A stretch of 64,000 nt of DNA from Amycolatopsis tolypomycina (lineage in GTDB: Bacteria; Actinomycetota; Actinomycetes; Mycobacteriales; Pseudonocardiaceae), in the NCBI RefSeq assembly GCF_900105945.1, contig NZ_FNSO01000004.1, forward strand, positions 2,108,001-2,172,000, read 5' to 3'. This document shows positions 33,900 to 42,833 of the stretch, in pieces. Position numbers and translations under genes: made by a program. The number at the start of each line of letters is the position of its first letter. Within the stretch, counting starts at the first letter, position 1. The notes under the pieces are model-generated. The model was not told the DNA's origin. It was given only the letters and a program-made list of their open reading frames with translations, and did not search any database.

Positions 33900-33992
33900 G
33901 GCCGGCTCCTCGCGTCGGTGTGCTGGGGGACGATCCGGATACCCCGGCCCGGCGGCGGGTACACATGACCGGCCCGGGAGCACCGGGAACCC

Positions 33993-34138
33993 TCAGTGGC
34001 GGCCGAACCGGTCGAGCCACTGCTCGATGACGGCGGCCGCGATGGTGGCGTCCTGGCGCAGGATCCGGACCAGCTCGAGGCCGCGCAGCAGGGCCGGCAG
34101 GGATTCGAACTCGACGCGCGCGACGGCACTCTGCCGCC
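33993..34138 (-). pseudogene. C-terminal remnant of an unidentified gene
   Basis: A 47-codon tail reads SAVARVEFESLPALLRG then LELVRILRQDATIAAAVIEQ and WLDRFGRH before its stop at 33993. The amino-acid composition looks like a real helical protein end, but a TGA just upstream in frame and the lack of any start show the 5' part is lost. It abuts, head to head, a second remnant on the other strand at about 34140, marking a deletion junction. The family is not identified. Confidence 0.55.
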
Positions 34139-34189
34139 ATGGTCACCGACGCCGCGAGATCGCGGCCGCGGTGGCGGCGGCCAACGCCG

Positions 34190-34417
34190 GGGTACGACCT
34201 CAAGCTGTACGCCGAGCAGGGGCAGGACGTGCAGCCGGAGGTGTGGGACCCGATCCGGGACTTCCGGATGATGAAGGAGAACACCGACAACTTCTTCAGC
34301 CTGTGGCGTTCGGGTTGTCCGGCGACGGCGATGTGGGTGCACCGGCTGGGTGCGGAGCGGGCCAAGCGGATGCTGCTGACCGGCGACACCATCACCGGCA
34401 CGCAGGCCAAGGAGTGA
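34190..34417 (+). pseudogene. Enoyl-CoA hydratase/isomerase remnant
   Basis: The frame reads GYDLKLYAEQGQDVQPEVWD, then PIRDFRMMKENTDNFFSLWRS, then GCPATAMWVHRLGAERAKRM, and stops at 34417. These are recognisable crotonase-family segments, but the region normally lying between FFSLWRS and GCPATAMW (the oxyanion glycine loop, about 30-40 residues) is missing and both ends are cut. It is a decayed fragment with no function expected. Confidence 0.75.
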
Positions 34418-34512
34418 CATCGCCGCCCGCTGACAACAGCTCGACCGGCGCCGCGGCTGATCGTTATGCTCGGAGAACCGATCGAACGAACAGCCGACGG
34501 ACGAAGGTCGAG

Positions 34513-35587
34513 ATGCGGGAGCCGGGAGACGACCGGCGGCGGCGGATCCTCGCCGTCGTGGAGGCGCGGGGCCAGGCGCGCGTCACCGAGCTCGCCGCGG
34601 AGCTGGCCGTCTCCGTCATCACCGTGCGCCGGGACGTCGAAGAGCTGGCCAGGGCCGGCCGGCTGCGGCGGGGCCACGGGGTCGTCCGCTCGCTCGTCCC
34701 GCGGCGGCCGGAACCGGTGGCCACGCCGCCCGACGGCGGGCCGGTCGTGCTCGTCGTGCCCGAACGCCACGCCTACCTCACCGAGGTCCTGCACGGCGCC
34801 CGCGCCGCGCTGGAGGCGGCACGTCCGGGTCGTGCTGCACCCGGCGCCGCAGGTGCCCGGCGCCGAACGGACGATCGTCGAGCGGCTGCTCGCCGACGAC
34901 GCCCGGGGCGTGCTCATCGCGCCGCGCTGGCGCACCGTCGGCACCGAGGACGCCGACGACGGCTGGCTGGCCGCCGCCGACGTGCCCGTCGTCCTGATGG
35001 AACGGCGGCCGCGGCCCGGAAGTGCCCTGCACGCCAGGGATTCCGTCTGCACCGACCACTGGTACGGCGTCCACCTCGCCGTGACGCACCTGCTCGCCCT
35101 CGGGCACCGGCGGATCGTGCTGGCCGCGCGCGACGACAGCCCGACCGCGCGGGCGCTGCGCGCGGCGTTCGGCGACATCTGCGCCGGACGGCCGGACATC
35201 GAGGACTGGACCGTGGTGCTCAGCGCGCCGGGCGCCGGCCAGCAGCCCGTGGCCGACCTCGAGCCGCTCGCCGGCGTGCTGCGCGCGCACGCCGCGACCG
35301 GCGTGATCATGCACGGTGACGTCGACGCGCTCATGCTCGTCCAGCAGCTCGCGGACGCGGGGATCACCGTGCCCGGCGACTGTTCGGTGGTGGCCTACGA
35401 CGACGTCGTCGCGGCGCTGGGCAGCACGCCGCTGACCGCGATCGCGCCCCCGAAGGCCGAGGTGGGCAGGCTGGCCGCGGAACTGGTGCTGGAGCGGCTG
35501 AACGGCCCCGCCGGCCGGCCGTCGCGGCGGATCACGGTGCTGCCGGAACTGAAGGTGCGCGGCTCCTCCCGGCCCCTGATCGATTGA
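34513..35587 (+). pseudogene. DeoR-HTH/LacI-sensor regulator with frameshift
   Basis: From ATG 34513 the product begins with a DeoR-type winged helix (RRRRILAVVEARGQARVTEL, then SVITVRRDVEELARAGRLRR) and enters a periplasmic-binding-like sensor (VVLVVPERHAYLTEVLHGAR). Near 34822 the frame shifts: ALEAA continues in another frame as HVRVVLHPAPQVPGAE and runs intact to RVRGSS-type DNA-sensor end at 35587 (GDVDALMLVQQLADAGITVP, VVAYDD). One extra base or two missing bases explain it. It lies before a sugar ABC operon that it presumably controlled. It could also be a sequencing error. Confidence 0.78.
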
Positions 35588-35666
35588 CCGAGTTGACCGG
35601 GCCTATTGACCGGAATTCGTTCAGGCGCCCAAACTGCGGGGAGCCCGCGACCCGCAGGAGGCATCG

Positions 35667-36974
35667 ATGCCTGTCCGCCCCAGCCGCCGGACCGTGCTCG
35701 CCGCGGGCCTCGCCTGGCCCCTCACCGCCGCCTGTTCGGGCCCCGGCGCAGAAGCCCCGCGCGGTGCCACCCGGATCACGTTCTGGTCCGCGCTGCGGGG
35801 CAGCCAGCAGGTCGTCGACGCGTTCAACCGCACGCAGAACCGGATCCACGTCGTGTTCCAGCAGATCCCGTCCGGCGACCAGGGCGGGTACGCGAAGCTG
35901 AGCAACGCGGTCCGCGCGGGCAACGCCCCGGACGTCGCCACCATCGAATACCCGCAGGTGCCCGGGTTCGCCATCGACGGCGTCGCGCGGGACATCACCG
36001 ACCTCGTCTCCGATCGCCTGCGCGCCAAGCTCCTCCCGCAGGCACTGCGCCTGACGACGTTCGCCGGGCGGGTGTTCACCGTGCCGCTCGACGTCGAGCC
36101 GATGGTGCTGCACTACCGCACGGATCTGTTCACCCAGCACGGATCCGGGCCGCCGCGGACGTGGGAGGAGTTCACCGCGGTGGCCCGCAAGGTCCGCGAC
36201 GACCGCCGCCGCCTGGTCGCCTTCGCGACCGACGGCGCCACCCAGTTCGCTGCGGTCTCGTGGCAGGCGGGCGCGCAGTGGTTCGACACCGACGGCGGCG
36301 CCTGGAACGTTTCCCTCGCCGACGCCGCCACCCGCCGCGTGGCCGGGTACTGGCAGGACCTGATCGACGACGGCCTGGTGTTCGCGAACGGCGTCCAGGG
36401 CAGGCAGGGCGACGCGCAGATCGGGCAGGGACTCGTGCTCGCCCGGCTCAGCGGCGCCTGGGACGCCGGCGCGCAGATGAAGGCCCGGCCCGCCCAGAAG
36501 GGCAAGTGGGCGATCGCGCCGCTGCCGCAGTGGGATCCCGCGCACCCGGCGGTCGGGACGCACGGCGGTTCGACGTTCGCCGTCACCCGCGACAGCGCCC
36601 ACCCGGAAGCCGCGATGGAGTTCATCGAATGGCAGGTGTCGCACCCCGACGCGTTGCGGGCGCGGCTGTCCAGCGGCACCAGCAGCCAGTACCCGGCCGC
36701 GCCCGACCTGGTCGAGGTCGGGCGGAAGGCGTTCGACCGCCGCTACTACGGCGGCCAGGACATCTACCGGCTGTTCGAGACCGAGGCCGCGAAGATCCGC
36801 GACGGCTGGACGTGGGGCCCGCGGATGAGCGCGACCCACCGGGTGCTGCAGGACGGCTTCGCCCGGGCGAGCGCCGGCGAGGGCAGCCTCCTGGACGCCG
36901 TCCGCGACGCCCAGCGCGCCACCATGCCGGACCTGATCGCCCTGGGGCTGGCGACGACCGAGCACAGCAGCTAG
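35667..36974 (+). CDS. Extracellular sugar-binding lipoprotein
   Basis: A 435-residue type 1 solute-binding protein with a Tat-like lipoprotein signal (PSRRTVLAAGLAWPLTAACSG; lipobox TAAC). Family features include ITFWSALRGSQQVVDAFNRT, GNAPDVATIEYPQVPGFA and GVQGRQGDAQIGQGLVLARL. It delivers an oligosaccharide or glycerol-phosphate-like ligand to the permeases that follow 13 bp downstream. AGGAGG lies before the ATG. No ATPase gene is present, so a shared MsiK-type ATPase is likely. Confidence 0.9.
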   Translation: MPVRPSRRTVLAAGLAWPLTAACSGPGAEAPRGATRITFWSALRGSQQVVDAFNRTQNRIHVVFQQIPSGDQGGYAKLSNAVRAGNAPDVATIEYPQVPGFAIDGVARDITDLVSDRLRAKLLPQALRLTTFAGRVFTVPLDVEPMVLHYRTDLFTQHGSGPPRTWEEFTAVARKVRDDRRRLVAFATDGATQFAAVSWQAGAQWFDTDGGAWNVSLADAATRRVAGYWQDLIDDGLVFANGVQGRQGDAQIGQGLVLARLSGAWDAGAQMKARPAQKGKWAIAPLPQWDPAHPAVGTHGGSTFAVTRDSAHPEAAMEFIEWQVSHPDALRARLSSGTSSQYPAAPDLVEVGRKAFDRRYYGGQDIYRLFETEAAKIRDGWTWGPRMSATHRVLQDGFARASAGEGSLLDAVRDAQRATMPDLIALGLATTEHSS

Positions 36975-36987
36975 GGGAGAGAGGCCG

Positions 36988-37938
36988 ATGACGACGACAC
37001 TCGCGCGTCCGGAAAGCGCTTCCACAAGGCCGGCACCCCGTGTCCGGCGGAGACATCGGCAGGGCACCGCCGCCGCCGTGCTGATGGCCCCGTTCTTCGC
37101 GCTGCTGGTGGTGGTTTTCCTCGTGCCGGCCGGGACGGCGCTGTGGCTGAGTTTCTTCGGCGCCGACGAACCGGGCCTGGGGTTCGGTCCGGAGCACACG
37201 ATCTTCGCCGGGTTCCGCAGCTACGCCGCCGTCCTCGCCGATCCGACGTTCCGCAATGGGCTCGGGGTCGTCGCGCTGTACTGCCTGCTGTACCTGCCGC
37301 TGCTGGTCGTCTGCTCCCTCGGCCTGGCGCTGCTGCTCGACTCGGGGCTCGCGCGGCTGCGCGGCTCGGCGCGGCTCGCGCTGTTCCTGCCGCACGCGGT
37401 GCCCGGCATCATCGCCGCGCTCATCTGGCTCTACCTCTACATCCCCGGCCTGTCCCCGGTGGTCGACCTGTTCGGCAAGGCCGGGATCACGGTGGACTTC
37501 CTCGGCGTCCACACCGTGATCCCGTCGATGGTGAACATCGCGCTGTGGAGCAACCTCGGCTACAACGTCGTCGTGTTCTACGCCGCCCTGCAGGCCGTGC
37601 CGCGCGAAGTGATCGAAGCGGCGGTGGTCGACGGCGCCGGCGGCGTCCGGACCGCGCTGTCGATCAAGACACCGCTGATCCGCGCGTCGATCGTGATGGT
37701 CGTGCTGTTCACGCTGATCTGGTCGCTGCAGCTGTTCACCGAGCCGATGCTGCTGTCGCAGGCCACGCCGATGATCACCGCGCGGTTCTCGCCGAGCATG
37801 TACATCTACGACGCCGCGTTCACCCGCAACAACTACGGGCTCGCCGCGGCCGCGTCGGTGATCCTGCTCGCGTGCACGGTCGCGCTGTCCTACGGCGTCA
37901 CGCGCTGGACCACCCGCACCCGGGAGGACGTCCGGTGA
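36988..37938 (+). CDS. Sugar ABC transporter permease (MalF type)
   Basis: A 316-residue inner-membrane permease with six helices. The cytoplasmic EAA loop reads EVIEAAVVDGAGGVRTALSI (about residue 210), which docks the ATPase. It has a short basic N-terminus (RVRRRHRQG). GGGGAGAGAGG precedes the ATG, and the stop overlaps the start of the second permease (GTGA). Confidence 0.9.
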   Translation: MTTTLARPESASTRPAPRVRRRHRQGTAAAVLMAPFFALLVVVFLVPAGTALWLSFFGADEPGLGFGPEHTIFAGFRSYAAVLADPTFRNGLGVVALYCLLYLPLLVVCSLGLALLLDSGLARLRGSARLALFLPHAVPGIIAALIWLYLYIPGLSPVVDLFGKAGITVDFLGVHTVIPSMVNIALWSNLGYNVVVFYAALQAVPREVIEAAVVDGAGGVRTALSIKTPLIRASIVMVVLFTLIWSLQLFTEPMLLSQATPMITARFSPSMYIYDAAFTRNNYGLAAAASVILLACTVALSYGVTRWTTRTREDVR

Positions 37939-38777
37939 ACCCGCCCAAGATCCTCGGCCGCGCGGCCGTCAACACAGTCGTGGCGATCTCCGTGCTGTAC
38001 ACGCTGGTCCCGGCGCTGTGGCTGGTGCTCGCCGCGATGAAGGACTCCGACGCCCTGTTCGGCAGCGACCTCCTGTCCCTGCACGGGTTCTCGCCGCTGA
38101 AGAATTTCCAAGACCTGTTCGCCATGGACAAGGGCATCTACGGCCGCTGGTACCTCAACAGCCTGTTCTACGCCGTCGGCGGGGCCGCGGTCAGCGCGCT
38201 GGTGAGCATCGCCTGCGGCTACGCCTTCGACAAGTACGCCTTCCGGCACAAGGAAAAGCTGTTCGGGCTGGTGCTTGCCGCCGTGATGGTGCCGCAGACG
38301 GTGCTCGCGCTTCCGCTGTACCTGCTGGCGTCGGGAACCGGCGTCGTCGACACCGTGTGGGCGGTGTTCGTCCCGGTGCTGTTCAACCCGTTCGGCGTCT
38401 ACCTGGGCCGGGTGTTCAGCCAGGGTTACGTGCCCGGCGAGGTCCTGGAGGCGGCGCGGATCGACGGGGCGGGGGAGCTGGCGACCTACTTCCGGGTCTC
38501 GCTGCGGATGCTCGGCCCCGGCGTCGTCACCGTGTTCCTGTTTCAGCTCACGGCCATCTGGAACAACTTCTTCCTGCCCATGGTCATGCTGTCGACCCAG
38601 AAGCTGTACCCGGTCAGCCTCGGCCTCTACAGCTGGAACAGCGCGGCCACGACGTCGCCCGAGTACTACCCGGTGGTGATCACGGGCGCGCTGCTGGCCG
38701 TCCTGCCGCTGGTGCTGGCGTTCGCGCTGCTGCAACGGTTCTGGCGCTCGGGGCTGACGGCGGGGGCGGTCAAGTGA
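37935..38777 (+). CDS. Sugar ABC transporter permease (MalG type)
   Basis: A 280-residue six-helix permease. The EAA loop reads EVLEAARIDGAGELATYFRV (about residue 173) and the C-terminus LLQRFWRSGLTAGAVK is typical of MalG-type subunits. Start and stop both overlap neighbours by GTGA, so the operon is translationally coupled. Confidence 0.9.
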   Translation: MNPPKILGRAAVNTVVAISVLYTLVPALWLVLAAMKDSDALFGSDLLSLHGFSPLKNFQDLFAMDKGIYGRWYLNSLFYAVGGAAVSALVSIACGYAFDKYAFRHKEKLFGLVLAAVMVPQTVLALPLYLLASGTGVVDTVWAVFVPVLFNPFGVYLGRVFSQGYVPGEVLEAARIDGAGELATYFRVSLRMLGPGVVTVFLFQLTAIWNNFFLPMVMLSTQKLYPVSLGLYSWNSAATTSPEYYPVVITGALLAVLPLVLAFALLQRFWRSGLTAGAVK

Positions 38778-39778
38778 GCCGTCCGGTCGCCGCGCTCGCG
38801 ATGGCTCCCCGTGCCGCGGCGGCGGTGCTCGACGACGGCGCGATGACGGCGCTGCGCGGGCTCTGCGACCTCGCCGACGGCGTGCTCGACGACTTCACGA
38901 GTCCCGCCGCCCGCGCCGTCCTGCCGGACGTCGAACTGCTGGTCACCGGCTGGGGCTGCCCGCCGCTGGACGCCGCCGTGCTCGCCGGCGCGCCGCGGCT
39001 GCGGGCGGTCGTGCACACCGCCGGCTCGGTCCGCGGGCACGTCACCGAAGCGTGCTGGGACCGCGGGATCGCCGTCACGTCCGCCGCGGCGGCGAACGCT
39101 GTGCCGGTGGCCGAGTACACCGTGGCGATGATCCTGTTGTCCGGCAAGCGGGTGCTGGAACGCGCCCGTGACCACCGGGCGGCCCGCCGCGCCGGCGACA
39201 GCCTGGGCGTGTCGCCGCACCTGGGCAACTACGGCCGGACCGTCGGCATCCTGTCGGCGTCGATGATCGGACGGCGGGTTCTCGGCCTGCTGCGCCCGCA
39301 CGACTTCCGCCTCCTCGTGCACGACCCCCACCTGACCGCGGCGGAGGCGGCGCAGCTGGGCGCGGAACCGGTGAGCCTGGCCGAGCTGTTCGCCCGCGGC
39401 GACGTCGTCAGCGTGCACACGCCGTTGCTGCCCGAGACCCGGGGGCTGGTCGGACGGGAGCTGATCGCCTCGATGCGTCCGGACGCCGTGCTGATCAACA
39501 CCGCGCGCGGGGCGGTGCTCGACCAGGACGCGCTGGCGGAGGCGACCGGGGCCGGCCGGATCCGGGCGATCCTCGACGTCACCGACCCGGAGGTGCTTCC
39601 GCCGGGGCATCCCCTGTGGACGGACGGCAACGTGCTGATCACCCCGCACCTGGCCGGCTCGCAGGGCAACGAGCTGCGGCGGCTGGCGGAACTGGCCGTC
39701 GCGGAGGTCACCCGCTGGGCGGGCGGGCAGGCGTTCGCCCACCCCGTCCGCCGGGAGCGCCTGGGGATGATCGCGTGA
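38774..39778 (+). CDS. D-isomer-specific 2-hydroxyacid dehydrogenase
   Basis: A 334-residue NAD-dependent dehydrogenase. The Rossmann segment GRTVGILSASMIGRRVLGLL (about residues 155-174) has a non-standard glycine pattern common to the sugar-operon branch of this family. The catalytic Arg (INTARGAVLD), Glu (DVTDPEVLPP) and His (ITPHLAGSQG) are present. In sugar uptake operons these enzymes reduce or oxidise keto acids derived from the substrate. It overlaps the flanking genes at both ends. Confidence 0.86.
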   Translation: MSRPVAALAMAPRAAAAVLDDGAMTALRGLCDLADGVLDDFTSPAARAVLPDVELLVTGWGCPPLDAAVLAGAPRLRAVVHTAGSVRGHVTEACWDRGIAVTSAAAANAVPVAEYTVAMILLSGKRVLERARDHRAARRAGDSLGVSPHLGNYGRTVGILSASMIGRRVLGLLRPHDFRLLVHDPHLTAAEAAQLGAEPVSLAELFARGDVVSVHTPLLPETRGLVGRELIASMRPDAVLINTARGAVLDQDALAEATGAGRIRAILDVTDPEVLPPGHPLWTDGNVLITPHLAGSQGNELRRLAELAVAEVTRWAGGQAFAHPVRRERLGMIA

Positions 39779-41610
39779 AGCTGCCCGGAGACGACCACGC
39801 CCTCAGCCCGCACACCGGGTACACCCGCGACCACTGGATCGCCGTGGCGGACGGCCTGCTGGCGGCGGCGTGGCGGTGGGCGACGCCGGGTGGCGCCCGG
39901 CTCGACCTGCCGGGCCCGCCGTCGGGCAGCGGCGTCCGCTCGGACGGCCTGGAAGGCTTCGCCCGGACGTTCCTCGCCGCCGCGTTCCGGGTCGCCGGCG
40001 AAGCGGGCAAGGACCCGCACGGGTGGCTCGAGCGGTACGCCGGGGGCCTCGACGCGGGCACGCGCACCCCGGGGCGGGACGACGCGGAGTCGTGGCCGCT
40101 GATCGGCGACCACCCCGTCGCCGGCCAGCCGATGGTCGAATCCGCGTCGGTCGCGCTCGGCCTGCGGCTGACCCGGCCGTGGCTGTGGGACCACCTCGCG
40201 CCCGCGGTGCAGGACCGGGTCGAGGCGTGGCTGCGCGGCGCGCTGCGGCACGTCCCGGCGCCGAACAACTGGTACCTGTTCCCCTTCACCGTCGCCGGGT
40301 TCCTCGCCTCGGTGGGGCGCGCCGACGCCGAGACGGCGCAAGCCCGCGACCGGGCGCTGGAGCTCCTGGACGGCTGGTACCGCGGCGACGGGTGGTACGG
40401 CGACGGCGACGGCCGCGCCTTCGACCACTACAACGGCTGGGCGCTGCACCTGTACCCGGTCCTGGACGCCCACCTCGCGGGCGGCCCGGCGCCCTTCGGC
40501 CCGCGGCTGCGGGAGCACCTGGCAAGCTTCGGGCTGTGGTTCGGCGGCGACGGCGCACCGCTCCACTTCGGACGGTCGCTGACCTACCGCTTCGCGGCCG
40601 CCTCGGCGGTCGGCCTCGGCGCGGTCACCGGCGACACCCCGCTGCGGCCGGGCGTGTCACGCCGGCTGCTCAGCGGGGCCCTGCGCTACTTCCTCGACCG
40701 CGGCGCCGTCGACGAACACGGGCTGCTGAGCCTCGGCTGGCACGGGCCGCACGCGCCGACGGTGCAGCACTACTCCGGACCGGGCTCGCCCTACTGGGCG
40801 TCGAAGGCGTTCGTGTGCCTGCTCGCGCCCCCGGAACATCCACTGTGGACGTCCACGGAGGAGCCCGCGCCGAGCGAAACCGCCGACACGGTGCTCGCCC
40901 TGCCGGCCCCGGGCCTGCTGCTGCAGGCGACCCGCGACGACGGCGTCGTCCGGCTGCACAACCACGGCAGCGACGGCGTCCGGCCGCACGAAGCCGAGGC
41001 GGCGGCCGGGGACCACCCGCACTACGGCCGGTTCGCCTACTCCACCCGGACCGGGCCGACCGCGCGCGACAACCCGGCCGACAACCACTTCGCGGTCGTC
41101 GTCTCCGGTGCCCGCAGTGTCCGGCGCCGGATCCACCCGCTCGGCGCGGGCCAGGCCGACGGCTGGGGCTGGGCGGCGTCCTGGCACCGCCCGGTGTTCG
41201 GGTCCGGCCCGGCGACGGTGCCCGGGCTGCGCGTCGAGAGCGTGACCGTGGTGCGCGGGCGGGACGAGTTGCGGGTGCACCGCGTGCTGGGCGCCCCGCC
41301 CGGCGCGAGCGTCGAAGAGACGGGCTGGGCGACCGCGCCCGGCGAGTCCGTGCTCCGGCCCCTCGCCGGCTGGACGGGCCGGGCCGAGGTACGCGCGCCG
41401 CACGGCACGGCGTTCGTGCCGTGGGTGTCGCTCTCGCGGCTGACCGGGGACGTCGACGGCACCGCGGTCTTCGTCGCGCTGGCCGCGCTGGGCGGCGAGG
41501 CGGGCGACTCGGTCGCGTCGGTCGTCGAAGAGGGGGTCGACGTCGGCTGGCCGGACGGGTTCGCGGTGCGGATCCGGTTCGGGCCGCTGCGGGTGGACGG
41601 CGGGCCTTGA
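39775..41610 (+). CDS. DUF2264 protein, probable oligosaccharide hydrolase
   Basis: A 611-residue cytoplasmic protein from a GTG overlapping the previous stop. It matches DUF2264: an N-terminal (alpha/alpha)6-like domain (RSDGLEGFARTFLAAAFRV, NNWYLFPFTVAGFLA, DGRAFDHYNGWALHLYPVL) and a C-terminal beta-sandwich. Some DUF2264 proteins have been placed in a CAZy family with beta-glucuronidase activity (from memory), so hydrolysis of an imported uronic-acid-containing oligosaccharide is plausible. No signal peptide, consistent with action after uptake. Last gene of the operon. Confidence 0.78.
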   Translation: MKLPGDDHALSPHTGYTRDHWIAVADGLLAAAWRWATPGGARLDLPGPPSGSGVRSDGLEGFARTFLAAAFRVAGEAGKDPHGWLERYAGGLDAGTRTPGRDDAESWPLIGDHPVAGQPMVESASVALGLRLTRPWLWDHLAPAVQDRVEAWLRGALRHVPAPNNWYLFPFTVAGFLASVGRADAETAQARDRALELLDGWYRGDGWYGDGDGRAFDHYNGWALHLYPVLDAHLAGGPAPFGPRLREHLASFGLWFGGDGAPLHFGRSLTYRFAAASAVGLGAVTGDTPLRPGVSRRLLSGALRYFLDRGAVDEHGLLSLGWHGPHAPTVQHYSGPGSPYWASKAFVCLLAPPEHPLWTSTEEPAPSETADTVLALPAPGLLLQATRDDGVVRLHNHGSDGVRPHEAEAAAGDHPHYGRFAYSTRTGPTARDNPADNHFAVVVSGARSVRRRIHPLGAGQADGWGWAASWHRPVFGSGPATVPGLRVESVTVVRGRDELRVHRVLGAPPGASVEETGWATAPGESVLRPLAGWTGRAEVRAPHGTAFVPWVSLSRLTGDVDGTAVFVALAALGGEAGDSVASVVEEGVDVGWPDGFAVRIRFGPLRVDGGP

Positions 41611-41646
41611 CGGGCGCGCAGTCCGGCTGCATACTCCCGTAACCTC

Positions 41647-41664
41647 CCGTTAATCGATTAACGG
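41647..41664. promoter_or_regulatory. LacI-type operator
   Basis: CCGTTAATCGATTAACGG is a perfect 18-bp palindrome with a central CG, the LacI-family style. It lies 26 bp before the LacI gene ATG, suggesting autoregulation. Confidence 0.75.
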
Positions 41665-41689
41665 AAGCCAGGGAAAGGAGGGCGCCGCG

Positions 41690-42724
41690 ATGGTCCGGGT
41701 CCGGATGTCCGACGTGGCTGCCCGTGCGGGGGTTTCCACGGCGACCGTGTCGATGGTGCTCAGCGGGCGGGACGAGGCACGCGTGTCGCCGGAGACGCAG
41801 CGGCGGGTGCGGGAGGCCGCCGCCGCGGTCGGGTACAAGCCGAACTCGGTGGCGCGGAGCCTGCGGACGCAGCGGACGCGCATGGTCGGCCTGATCTCGG
41901 ACACGATCGCCAGCACGCCGTTCGCCGGGCGGATGCTGGCCGGGGCCAACGACGTCGCCCGGGAGCAGGGGCACCTGGTCGTCCTCGTCGACACCGAACA
42001 GGACCCCGCGGCCGAGCGCCAGGCGCTGAACGCGCTGAGCGGCCAGCAGGTCGACGCCATGATCTACGCCAGCATGCACCACCGCGTCGTCGAGGTGCCG
42101 GACGGCCTGCCCGAGGACGCCGTCCTGCTCGACTGCGCCCCGGCGCGCGGGGGCCGGGCCGCGGTCGTCCCGGACGAGCGGGCCGGCGGGGTGGCCGCGG
42201 TGCGGGAGCTGGTGGCCGCCGGGCACCGCCGGATCGCCTTCCTGGACGCCGAAGAACGGTTCGGGCTCGTCGCCTCGCCGCTGCGGTACGACGGGTACCG
42301 GCAGGTGCTGGCGGAGGCCGGGATCGAGCCGGATCCCGCGCTGCACGCCCGTGCCGAACCGGTGGCAGGCGGGGGCCGGGCGGCCGCCGGGCGGCTGCTG
42401 GACCTGCCGGCGGAAACCCGCCCCACCGCGATGTTCTGCTTCAACGACCGCATGGCGATGGGCGCCTACGCGGCCGCGCACCACCGGGGCCTCTCGGTGC
42501 CCGGCGAGCTGTCCGTGGTCGGCTACGACGACCAGCAGCTGGTCGCGGCCGAACTCGATCCGCCGTTGACCACGATCGCGCTCCCGCACTACGAAATGGG
42601 CCGCTGGGCGATGGAGGTCGCGCTCGGCCTGCGGCAGGCCGACCCGGCGGAACCGCACCGCATGCCGTGCCCGGTCATCCGCCGGGCTTCGGTGGGCCCG
42701 CCGCCTGCCTCGCCCGAGGACTGA
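41690..42724 (+). CDS. LacI-family regulator of fructan use
   Basis: A 344-residue LacI protein: N-terminal helix-turn-helix with hinge (MSDVAARAGVSTATVSMVLSG, NSVARSLRTQRTRMVGLI) and a periplasmic-binding-like sensor with VVGYDDQQL near residue 280. It heads a fructan uptake operon. A perfect palindrome lies before it and a second dyad before the binding-protein gene. Inferred ligand: a fructose-containing sugar. Confidence 0.9.
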   Translation: MVRVRMSDVAARAGVSTATVSMVLSGRDEARVSPETQRRVREAAAAVGYKPNSVARSLRTQRTRMVGLISDTIASTPFAGRMLAGANDVAREQGHLVVLVDTEQDPAAERQALNALSGQQVDAMIYASMHHRVVEVPDGLPEDAVLLDCAPARGGRAAVVPDERAGGVAAVRELVAAGHRRIAFLDAEERFGLVASPLRYDGYRQVLAEAGIEPDPALHARAEPVAGGGRAAAGRLLDLPAETRPTAMFCFNDRMAMGAYAAAHHRGLSVPGELSVVGYDDQQLVAAELDPPLTTIALPHYEMGRWAMEVALGLRQADPAEPHRMPCPVIRRASVGPPPASPED

Positions 42725-42758
42725 CCGGCGGCGGACCGCACTTCGCACTGCATCCCAC

Positions 42759-42778
42759 ATGGCAGTTGGCGCTGCCAT
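42759..42778. promoter_or_regulatory. Dyad operator before the binding-protein gene
   Basis: ATGGCAG (42759-42765) and CTGCCAT (42772-42778) flank TTGGCG. This 20-bp dyad lies 55 bp before the GTG of the binding-protein gene and does not match the 18-bp palindrome before lacI, so the two sites may have different binders. Confidence 0.5.
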
Positions 42779-42833
42779 CCGGCACGGAGGCGACGGTGAG
42801 GTCGCGCTCCGCTACAGAGAAAGAGATTCCACG

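Noticed and set aside
34139..34417. A functional short enoyl-CoA hydratase-like gene
   Set aside because: The oxyanion-hole region and both ends of the fold are missing, so it is treated as a remnant.
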